Assembly (NCBI RefSeq): GCF_026967575.1
Contig: NZ_CP114054.1
Location: 930,001-994,000, forward strand
Reading direction: 5' to 3'
Source of the DNA: Aurantiacibacter sp. MUD11
GTDB taxonomy: Bacteria; Pseudomonadota; Alphaproteobacteria; Sphingomonadales; Sphingomonadaceae
Length of the DNA: 64,000 nucleotides
A program made the translations under genes and the position numbers. Of this stretch, positions 53,738-61,332 are shown piece by piece; position 1 is the stretch's first letter; each line of letters starts with the position of its first letter. A model generated the notes under the pieces. The model worked only from the letters and a program-made list of their open reading frames with translations. It made no database searches and was not told the origin of the DNA.

Positions 53738-54855
53738 TGCGCAGAACACTGGCCGCCCTTGCCGCCACCATGCTGACCGCGCCCGCCTTCGCGCAGGGCG
53801 TGCCTGACGACCTGACCACCATGCCGGACATTCCGGACGATTATCAGCCCTCCACCACCTCGTGGGGAGACCCGGACTTCCGCGGCACCTGGCCGCTCAA
53901 CGACTTCGCCGAACTGCCGGTGAACCGTCCGCCGCAGTATGGCGACCGTTTCTGGAAGACCGAGGCCGAGATCGCGCAGGAACAGGGCCGCGTCGAACAG
54001 CTCGAGGAAGCCTACGAGAGCGAGGACGAAGAAGGCACCATCGGCCTCGGCCACTGGATCGAATACCAGGCCGGTAGCCGTCGCACCTCGATGATCGTGT
54101 CGTCGCAGGAGGGCCGACTGCCCGCCTTCACCCAGGAAGGGATCAACCGCTCCTCGCTGATGCGGGCGAGCTGGATCGGCGGCCAGACGTTCGACTGGGT
54201 TACCGATTTCGACAGCTGGGATCGCTGCGTCACGCGCGGCTTCCCCGCCTCGATGTTTCCGTTCCGCTACAACAACGGCGTGCGCATCTTCCAGTCGCCC
54301 GGCTATGTCGTGATCGCGCTGGAAATGCTCGGCACGCGGGTGATCCCGGTGGCCGGACAGGACGAAGAATGGCCGGATGGCCTGCAGGGCTGGTTCGGCA
54401 ACAGCCGCGGCCGCTGGGTGGATCACAACACGCTGGAAGTGGTGACCGACCACATCCAGCCGGGCGCTTCCACCTTCAACATGGCCACGCGCGGCGTACC
54501 GCCCAACAACACCATCCCGATGAGCGACCGCACCGTGGTGACCGAACGGTTCCACCTGATCGGGCCCGACACGATCACCTACGAGATGCATTACTCGGAC
54601 CCGGTGATCTGGCAGGATGACTTCACCACGCGGGTGAACTGGTCGCGCGACGACGACTACGAGTTCTACGAATACGCCTGCCACGAAGGCAACGTGCAGG
54701 TGCGCAACTACATCACCGCCAATCGCGCCCAGCGCGAACAGGAATATGCTCGCGGCCAGATGGTCGAGCCGATCGATCCCGACGCCGGTCCGCCGCCGGC
54801 GATGGACCCGGCCAGCCGTGGTGCGCAGAACAGGAATACCGAGGAGACTGAATGA
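53737..54855 (+). CDS. secreted protein of unknown function, family copy 2 (372 aa)
   Basis: A second tandem copy with signal peptide (ending PAFAQ) and the same blocks: TSWGDPDFRGTWPLND, SWDRCVTRGFPASMFPFRYNN and EYACHEGNVQVRNYI. It has a C-terminal tail rich in Pro and acidic residues that copy 1 lacks. The ATG shares one base with the upstream stop, and its own stop lies inside the next start (ATGA overlap). Confidence 0.85.
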   Translation: MRRTLAALAATMLTAPAFAQGVPDDLTTMPDIPDDYQPSTTSWGDPDFRGTWPLNDFAELPVNRPPQYGDRFWKTEAEIAQEQGRVEQLEEAYESEDEEGTIGLGHWIEYQAGSRRTSMIVSSQEGRLPAFTQEGINRSSLMRASWIGGQTFDWVTDFDSWDRCVTRGFPASMFPFRYNNGVRIFQSPGYVVIALEMLGTRVIPVAGQDEEWPDGLQGWFGNSRGRWVDHNTLEVVTDHIQPGASTFNMATRGVPPNNTIPMSDRTVVTERFHLIGPDTITYEMHYSDPVIWQDDFTTRVNWSRDDDYEFYEYACHEGNVQVRNYITANRAQREQEYARGQMVEPIDPDAGPPPAMDPASRGAQNRNTEETE

Positions 54856-55967
54856 TGGCCCGTTTCATGATGAAGACTATCGCGTTTGCTACCGCGTCTG
54901 CGATGGCGCTCGCCGCGCCCGTCGCCGCGCAGGACAGCGATTTCGATCCCACCGTGCTGCAGCCGGTTCCGACCGACTTCGACCCGCCCCGCACCAGCTG
55001 GGGTGATCCGGACCTGCGCGGCACCTTCCCGATCGACAATATCGCCAGCATTCCGATGCAGCGCCCGGCCCAGTTCGGCGATCGCTTCTACCTCACCGAC
55101 GAGGAATATGCTCGCCGTCAGGACCAGTACAACGCGTCCGACGAACGCTACGAAGCCGAGGACGAAGCCGGCACCATCGGTTTCGGCCACTGGGTGGAAT
55201 CCGACGCTTCGGGCCGCCGCACTTCGCTGCTCGTCTCGCCCGCCAACGGCCAGCTTCCGCCGATGACCGAATGGGCGCAGGAGCGTTACCAGAGCGGTCG
55301 TTCCAGCTGGACGCCCAACACGCACTTTGACTGGGTGGACGATTTCGACACCTGGGATCGCTGCGTCACCCGCGGCTTCCCGGCCTCGATGTTCCCCTTC
55401 CGCTACAATAACGGCATCCGCGTCATGCAGGCGCCGGGCTATGTCATCATCTCGCTGGAGATGATCCACGATGCCCGCGTGATCCCGATCGTCGACGGTC
55501 CGGAAGCGGCCGCCGCCATGCGCTGGCCGGATGACGTGCACGCCTGGATGGGCCAGTCGATCGGCTGGTGGGAAGGCAACACGCTGGTCATCGAAACTAC
55601 CAACATCGAGGACGGCGACAGCGTTTCGGAAGACAACATCGAACGCGGACCGAGCCCGCTGAACATGGCGACGATGGGCGTCCCGCCCTTCAACACCATC
55701 CCCACCAGCGAGCAGGCCACGGTCCTCGAGCGCCTGACCATGACCGGTCCGGACTCCATCGTCTACGAGCTGACCTACAGCGATCCGGAAGTCTTCACCG
55801 ACTCCTGGACCGCCCGCCTCGACTGGACGCGTAACGAGGAATACGAATTCTTCGAATACGCCTGCCACGAAGGCAACGTGCAGATCCGCAACTACATCAC
55901 CGCGGCTGCTGCCGGTGTCGAGAACACCGAAGGCGGTGCTGCCGGCGGTGAAGGCGGCGGTCACTAA
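54852..55967 (+). CDS. secreted protein of unknown function, family copy 3 (371 aa)
   Basis: Third tandem copy: signal peptide (ending PVAAQ), TSWGDPDLRGTFPIDN, TWDRCVTRGFPASMFPFRYN and EYACHEGNVQIRNYI. The C-terminal tail is Gly-rich. An insert of about ten residues around EAAAAMRWPDDVHAW separates it from copies 1 and 2. Three bases separate the stop from the esterase start, so one transcript is likely. Confidence 0.85.
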   Translation: MMARFMMKTIAFATASAMALAAPVAAQDSDFDPTVLQPVPTDFDPPRTSWGDPDLRGTFPIDNIASIPMQRPAQFGDRFYLTDEEYARRQDQYNASDERYEAEDEAGTIGFGHWVESDASGRRTSLLVSPANGQLPPMTEWAQERYQSGRSSWTPNTHFDWVDDFDTWDRCVTRGFPASMFPFRYNNGIRVMQAPGYVIISLEMIHDARVIPIVDGPEAAAAMRWPDDVHAWMGQSIGWWEGNTLVIETTNIEDGDSVSEDNIERGPSPLNMATMGVPPFNTIPTSEQATVLERLTMTGPDSIVYELTYSDPEVFTDSWTARLDWTRNEEYEFFEYACHEGNVQIRNYITAAAAGVENTEGGAAGGEGGGH

Positions 55968-55970
55968 GAC

Positions 55971-57638
55971 ATGCTGACGGGAAAGCTGTTCAAGTCCGCC
56001 CTGGCGGCGCTGACGATTGCCGGTGTCGCGGGGTGTTCCGCCCCGCCGCCGCCGGCGAATGTCGCCAGCGTCATGCCCTCGCCCTACATCGCCCAAGGTC
56101 CGGTGCGCACGCAGAACGGCTTCGTTCGCGGCGTGCCGTCGGACAAGATCCCGGGCGTCACCGTGTTCAAGGGTATCCCCTTCGCAGCCGCCCCGGTGGG
56201 CGACCTGCGCTGGGAAATGCCGCAGCCCGCCGCCAATTGGGACGGTGTGCTGGAAGCGAACAGCTGGGGCGATTCCTGCGTGCAGAACCCTGCACCGCAG
56301 CGCTTTCCCGTCAATTCCGCCACCGACATGCCGGATAGCCCCGGCATTTCGGAGGACTGCCTCTATCTGAACGTCTGGACCCCGGCGAGCACGGCCAATG
56401 CCAACGCCCCGGTGATGGTGTGGCTCTATGGCGGGGCCTATAACGAGGGCGGTGGTTCCTCCCCCTTCAGCCACGGCGATTACCTGGCGCAGAAGGGCGT
56501 GGTCGTCGTCACCTTCAACTATCGGGTCGGGTCGCTGGGCTTCTTCGCCCATCCCGAGCTGACCGCCGAGCACGGCGCCAGCGGCAACCAGGCACTGGGC
56601 GATTCCATCGCGGCGCTGCAATGGGTGCAAGACAATATAGCGGCCTTCGGCGGCGATCCCTCGCGCGTCACCATCTTCGGCGAAAGCGCCGGATCGGCGA
56701 TGAACGCCGCACTGGTGGGCGCTCCGCCGGCAGAGGGCCTGTTCGCCCGCGCCATCGCGCAGAGCGGCACCTTCCAGGGCCTCAACATCGGCACCATGGT
56801 GCCGCGCGAAACCGCACAGCAGCGCACGCTGGGCGCGGCCGAGCAGAATTTCGGCACCACCAGCCTCGCTGAACTGCGGGCCCTTCCCGCCGAGGAAATC
56901 CACGCCAACATTCCCGGCCAGGGCATGATCATCGACGGGCACATCATTCCCGAAGACCTTGCCAAGGTCTTCGCTGAGGGGCGCCAGTTGCCGGTCGACG
57001 TGCTGGTCGGCTCGAACGAGGACGAAGGCAGCTTTACCGCCGTGTTCGGTCCGCCCGCCACGCTGGAAAGCTGGCAGCAGGGCGAAGGCTTCCGCTGGGG
57101 CAACCAGGTGGAGCTGGGCCGCGCCGCCTATCCCGTCACCACCGACGAGGAAGCTCGCGTCACCGCCACCCAGCCGTTCGGCGACAACATGACCTGGCTG
57201 ATGCGCCAGTATGCGGAACAGCAGGCCGCGCTGGGCGTCAATTCCTACCACTACTACTTCCGCCACGATCCGCCCTACGACCCGGATCGCGGGGACCTGG
57301 GTGCCGCACACACGGGCGAAATCCCCTATGTGTTCGACAACCTGTGCGCCCCGCGCACCTTCCCCGGCGGTTCCTCGGTGGAACTGATGTGCGAGAACCC
57401 GGAAGAGGAAGCCTTCGCCGACCTCGTCTCGCAATACTGGGTGAACTTCGCGCGCAACGGCAATCCCAATGGCGCCGGCCTGCCGAACTGGCCGGCCATC
57501 GGTGCCCTTGGACCGAACGAAGTCTTCGTGCTGGATGCCGGCAATACCGGCGTTGCTGAATGGATTGGCCCGCTCAAGGCAGAACTCTATGCTGCCATGT
57601 ATCAGGATCGTGTGGGAGGCCCGCTGGGTATCGAATAG
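55971..57638 (+). CDS. secreted type-B carboxylesterase lipoprotein
   Basis: A 555-residue alpha/beta hydrolase with a lipobox (VAGC, Cys22) and the carboxylesterase signatures FKGIPFAAAPVGDLRW, SEDCLYLNVWTP and the nucleophile elbow GESAG (Ser239), with a likely Glu in VGSNEDEG and His in AAHTGEIPYVF. It would hydrolyse an ester outside the cytoplasm. It follows the tandem family and precedes a haem-PQQ enzyme of polyvinyl-alcohol-dehydrogenase layout. Confidence 0.92.
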   Translation: MLTGKLFKSALAALTIAGVAGCSAPPPPANVASVMPSPYIAQGPVRTQNGFVRGVPSDKIPGVTVFKGIPFAAAPVGDLRWEMPQPAANWDGVLEANSWGDSCVQNPAPQRFPVNSATDMPDSPGISEDCLYLNVWTPASTANANAPVMVWLYGGAYNEGGGSSPFSHGDYLAQKGVVVVTFNYRVGSLGFFAHPELTAEHGASGNQALGDSIAALQWVQDNIAAFGGDPSRVTIFGESAGSAMNAALVGAPPAEGLFARAIAQSGTFQGLNIGTMVPRETAQQRTLGAAEQNFGTTSLAELRALPAEEIHANIPGQGMIIDGHIIPEDLAKVFAEGRQLPVDVLVGSNEDEGSFTAVFGPPATLESWQQGEGFRWGNQVELGRAAYPVTTDEEARVTATQPFGDNMTWLMRQYAEQQAALGVNSYHYYFRHDPPYDPDRGDLGAAHTGEIPYVFDNLCAPRTFPGGSSVELMCENPEEEAFADLVSQYWVNFARNGNPNGAGLPNWPAIGALGPNEVFVLDAGNTGVAEWIGPLKAELYAAMYQDRVGGPLGIE

Positions 57639-57677
57639 CGCACAGGTCCGGCGGGCTTTTTGGGGGAGAGGAAGCCG

Positions 57678-59759
57678 ATGAAGATTGCCACCAGGCTGCT
57701 CGCTTTGGCGGGCGTGTCGCTTGCCGGGCTGGCCAGTGCCGGAATGGCGAACCAGGCCGCGGACCCGCTGGATCCCGGCCGCGCCGCCTATGCCGCCAAT
57801 TGCGCGGCCTGCCATGGGGCAGACCTCAGCGGCGGCCAGTTCGCCGGCTCGCTGACCGGCGCGGATTTCCTCTCGCGCTGGGGTGACCAGCCGGCCACCG
57901 AGCTGCTCGACTACATCTCCACCTCGATGCCTCCGGGTGGCGGCGGCAGGCTGGATCGATCGACCTACGAGGCGCTGACCGCGCTGATCGTGGCTGAGAA
58001 CGGCGGCGCGGCAGGCGTGCGGCTGGCAGACCTTACCGTTCCTGCTGCGCCCGAAGGCGACGATGAGCAGGGCAACGAGCTAGGCCTGCCCGGCATCACC
58101 AACCGCTACCCCTTCCCCGCCAGCGAGCCGCTGCCGGACCTGTTCGCCGATTTCACGCCGGTGACGCAGGAAGAACTTGTCGCGCCGGATCCGGAAGACT
58201 GGATCGCCTGGCGCCGCGGCCAGCTGGGCCATGGCTACTCGCCGCTGGACCAGGTGACGCCGGAAAACGTCTCCGACCTCAACGTCGCCTGGTCGCAGGC
58301 CCTGCCCGTCGGCCCGACCATGGCCGAGCCGCTGGTGCGCGACGGGGTGATGTACGTTCACGCCTATGGCGAGGAGGTGTTCGCCTTCGACGCCGCGACC
58401 GGCCGCCAGCTCTGGCGCTATCGCCGGCAAATGCCCGAGGGCACGCTGATGCAGGGCAAGAAGACCATCGCGCTGTGGGACGACATGCTCATCCTCGCGA
58501 CGTCGGACCTGCACATGCTGGCGCTCGATGCGCGCACGGGTCGCCCGATCTGGGACGTTCGCATCCCCGATGCGGCGGAAACCCGCTCCAACGGCGGCCC
58601 GCTGGTGGCAGACGGCGTGGTGATGATCGGCCTTGCCACGCAGCGCGCGGGCGGTGGCCTGATCGCGGCCTTCGATGCCGAAACCGGCGAACACCTGTGG
58701 AATTTCGACACCGTCGCCAAGACCGGCACGCTCGGTGGAGACACCTGGAACGAGCTGCCCGATGACGAGCGTCACGGCGGCTCGGTGTGGACCAGTGGCT
58801 CCTACGATCCGGAAACCGGGCTGGCGCTATGGGGCGTAGCCCAGACTTACGACACCGGCCCGGTGCGCGACCTGGTGCCGGGCAGCAACAATGACGGGCT
58901 GTTCACCAACTCCACCCTCGCCTTCGAACCACGCACGGGGGAGCTGGTCTGGTACTTCCAGCACATGGCAAACGACCAGTACGATCTCGACTGGGTGTTC
59001 GAACGCGTGATCGGCGAGATGGACGTGGACGGCGAGCGCCGCCGCGTGGTCATCACCGGCGGCAAGGAAGGCCTGTTCGACACGATCGACGCCGCGACCG
59101 GCGAATATCTCGACACGGTCGACATGGGCTTCCAGGACTTCATCATCGCTATCGATCCGGAGACGGGCCGCAAGACGCCCGACCCGGCGCTGCTGCCGGG
59201 GCGCGATCGCCCGCCCGTGTTCATGTGCCCGCACGCCGGCGGCGGCCGAAACTGGAGCCCGACGGCATGGGTCGAGCAGAACGCCATGCTGTTCGTGAAT
59301 GCTCGCGATACCTGCATGGAAATGCGCCCGACCGAGGGCGGCTTCCTCTCCAGCGGCGTGGACATCTACTATTCCGCGCCGGCCGACAGCGATGGCAATT
59401 TCGGCATCCTGCAAGGCATCGACATGGAGAGCGGCGAAGTGCGCTGGGAGCATCGCCGCCGAGCGCCCTATGACGCGGGCATCCTGGCGACCGCCAGCGG
59501 CCTGCTGTTCACTGGGGCGATGGACCGCGAATTCCTCGCCTACGACCAGGCGACGGGCGAACAGCTGTGGCGCACCGGCCTCACCGGCGTGCCCAATGCC
59601 AGCCCGATCACCTATTCGGTGGACGGGAAGCAGTATGTCGCCGTGGTCACCGGCATGGGCAACCCGCTCGCCTTCGGCCTGCCCAACTTCACGCCCGAAC
59701 TGCCGGTACCCGAAGTGAACAGCTCGGCAGTCTACGTCTTCGCGCTCGACACCGAATAA
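57678..59759 (+). CDS. PQQ dehydrogenase with N-terminal c-type haem (polyvinyl-alcohol-dehydrogenase layout)
   Basis: A 693-residue periplasmic protein. After a signal peptide it has a haem domain with CAACH (Cys42-His46), a hinge (residues about 110-165) and then a PQQ propeller (W-motifs such as FDAATGRQLWRYRRQ, LDARTGRPIWDVR), with the likely active-site region HMANDQYDLDW and the Lys in ITGGKEGLFDTI. In usual quinohaemoproteins the haem is C-terminal; the N-terminal order is known from sphingomonad polyvinyl alcohol dehydrogenase. GGGGGAGAGG precedes the ATG at 57678; six residues upstream of it are left out. A strong terminator follows. Confidence 0.9.
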   Translation: MKIATRLLALAGVSLAGLASAGMANQAADPLDPGRAAYAANCAACHGADLSGGQFAGSLTGADFLSRWGDQPATELLDYISTSMPPGGGGRLDRSTYEALTALIVAENGGAAGVRLADLTVPAAPEGDDEQGNELGLPGITNRYPFPASEPLPDLFADFTPVTQEELVAPDPEDWIAWRRGQLGHGYSPLDQVTPENVSDLNVAWSQALPVGPTMAEPLVRDGVMYVHAYGEEVFAFDAATGRQLWRYRRQMPEGTLMQGKKTIALWDDMLILATSDLHMLALDARTGRPIWDVRIPDAAETRSNGGPLVADGVVMIGLATQRAGGGLIAAFDAETGEHLWNFDTVAKTGTLGGDTWNELPDDERHGGSVWTSGSYDPETGLALWGVAQTYDTGPVRDLVPGSNNDGLFTNSTLAFEPRTGELVWYFQHMANDQYDLDWVFERVIGEMDVDGERRRVVITGGKEGLFDTIDAATGEYLDTVDMGFQDFIIAIDPETGRKTPDPALLPGRDRPPVFMCPHAGGGRNWSPTAWVEQNAMLFVNARDTCMEMRPTEGGFLSSGVDIYYSAPADSDGNFGILQGIDMESGEVRWEHRRRAPYDAGILATASGLLFTGAMDREFLAYDQATGEQLWRTGLTGVPNASPITYSVDGKQYVAVVTGMGNPLAFGLPNFTPELPVPEVNSSAVYVFALDTE

Positions 59760-59764
59760 GAAAA

Positions 59765-59803
59765 GGGAGGGCGCTGCCGTGGCAGCGCCCTCCCCTTCTT
59801 TTC
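59765..59803. terminator. strong bidirectional terminator
   Basis: A perfect 14-bp inverted repeat (GGGAGGGCGCTGCC and GGCAGCGCCCTCCC) is followed by CTTCTTTT on the plus strand and by TTTTCTTATT on the minus strand, between convergent genes. Confidence 0.93.
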
Positions 59804-59819
59804 CATTGGTGGCAGACGG

Positions 59820-60410
59820 TTATCCGCCGTTGCAGGCAATGCCCGCAAGCATCTGGACGAACCAGCTGTCCTGCGTCGGATCGACCATGGCGCAGTCGTA
59901 GATGCCCAGCGTGAAGCCGATAGCGCGGCCGAAGAACACGATGGTCATCCAGAACAGCAGCGAGGTGATACCCGCGACCTTGGCACTGGTCGGGATCTGC
60001 GGCGAAGTGTCCCAGTTGTTCACGGTCTTCCAGGTCACCGCGTGGAAGTAGGCCATGTTGAGGCCGGCAATCGCCAGCAGCATCATCTTGCCCATGAAGA
60101 ACGGGTTGATCATGTAGCTCGACGCCTTGCTGACATAGAGCAGCGTGCCGGTGATCGCCGCGACGATAAAGCCGGCCCAGGTCCATTTCAGCGTATCGCG
60201 CGACATGGCGGTAACCGGGTAGCTCTTCGAAGCTAGGCCGAGCAGTCGCAGGTCCATGATCAGAATCGTGCCGAACACGGTGACGAGGGCGATGACGTGG
60301 ATCGTTTCCAGCGTGGGGAATGCCCACAGACTCTCGGCAATCGAGGTGCCAAGCGAGGAATACTGGATCGATTCCCAGATCGTCGTCGGTTCAGGATAGT
60401 AAGAAGCCAT
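59820..60410 (-). CDS. DUF6644-like membrane protein A (196 aa)
   Basis: A four- or five-helix membrane protein with the block FPTLETIHVIALVTVFGTIL and DLRLLG, a mid-chain MINPFFMGKMMLLAIAGLNM with YFHAVTW, and a late FWMTIVFFGRAIGF. Two conserved His residues (one near each of the first and third helices) would suit haem or quinone binding. It resembles its neighbour in layout and end motif, and the pair is the only gene set on this strand in the locus. Function unknown. Confidence 0.8.
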   Translation of the reverse strand: MASYYPEPTTIWESIQYSSLGTSIAESLWAFPTLETIHVIALVTVFGTILIMDLRLLGLASKSYPVTAMSRDTLKWTWAGFIVAAITGTLLYVSKASSYMINPFFMGKMMLLAIAGLNMAYFHAVTWKTVNNWDTSPQIPTSAKVAGITSLLFWMTIVFFGRAIGFTLGIYDCAMVDPTQDSWFVQMLAGIACNGG

Positions 60411-60423
60411 CAGTCAGTTCCCC

Positions 60424-60960
60424 TCAAACCGGCACGTATGCGATCCAGCGACCGCACACCATGATAAGACACCACATCACGATGATGGCCCAGCCAGTGG
60501 TCTTGGTCCCGGCTGCTGCCACGAAGTCGGTTCCGGCGGCGACCGCCTTGGCGCGCACGCCGCGGATGTAGGCCAGCGAAACCGCCACCATCACCAGCAG
60601 CACGATCATCTTGATCCAGAACACCGAGTTGATCATGTTGCGGACCGGCTCGGCAAAGATCATCGCCAGGCCGCTCAGCACGATCACCAGCAGGCCCCAG
60701 CGGATCCACGGTTCGAAACGTGCGCCCCATTGCTCGACCGACACGCCGGCGCCGGCGCGACCGTTTACCCGCAGCACGACCATTAGCGTGGCAGCGAAGG
60801 CCGCGGCGATGGACATGATGTGGATCGCCTGGGCGATCGGCACGTTCCAGAAATTCTCGACCATCCACAGGCTGAAGCCTGTTTCCTGCATCCAGAATGC
60901 CCAGTCGAGAAGGAAAGTCCCCCTCATCCAGTCGGTTATCTCGAAAAGTAAGTCACCCAT
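60424..60960 (-). CDS. DUF6644-like membrane protein B (178 aa)
   Basis: A related four-helix membrane protein with VPIAQAIHIMSIAAAFAATL, VRNMINSVFWIKMIVLLVMV and a late MWCLIMVCGRWIAY. It keeps the first conserved His but has no second His near the third helix, unlike its partner. Thirteen bases separate the two genes. It could form a membrane heterodimer that links periplasmic oxidation to the respiratory chain; this is inference. Confidence 0.8.
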   Translation of the reverse strand: MGDLLFEITDWMRGTFLLDWAFWMQETGFSLWMVENFWNVPIAQAIHIMSIAAAFAATLMVVLRVNGRAGAGVSVEQWGARFEPWIRWGLLVIVLSGLAMIFAEPVRNMINSVFWIKMIVLLVMVAVSLAYIRGVRAKAVAAGTDFVAAAGTKTTGWAIIVMWCLIMVCGRWIAYVPV

Positions 60961-61332
60961 CGGCGCTCATCCCCATAGTTTTTGACCCCAGTTGCCGGCC
61001 AGATTGATCCTGTCCGGCGACTTTTTGCCTTGATTTCGCGCAAACGCGCTAGCGTTCTATTGGACACAAGCCAAGGCTCCAGGCGGAATTTGTGCAATTT
61101 CGCTACACCTTAAAGGCAGGATTTTCCTGCTGTTTTATCGACGTTTTTGCCCAGCAAGGCCTTGTGTTTTCATCCACTTAGGTAGACCAAAGGCTAGGTC
61201 CAAACGCCCCTGAAGAAAACTCCGGTCAGCCGGGCATTGTAAAAGCTGGAGAGGATGTTTAGGACAGAATCAACAAGAGCGGTCCGGGCGATCCGGATGC
61301 GTCACAATGAACGTGATTCGGGAGACGGGAGA
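60961..61332. other. 372-base gene-free divergent promoter region
   Basis: Between the DUF6644 pair (minus) and the last quinoprotein (plus). It is AT-richer than its surroundings and holds a hairpin (see the next entry). No coding frame with a plausible start and Shine-Dalgarno was found. No convincing -35/-10 pair was identified. Confidence 0.6.
61115..61137 (+). terminator. terminator-like hairpin in the divergent region
   Basis: GCAGGA (61116-61121), a TTT loop and TCCTGC (61125-61130) are followed by TGTTTTAT. It lies 190-200 bases before the quinoprotein ATG, where it could act as a leader attenuator or end a small RNA. Confidence 0.4.
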
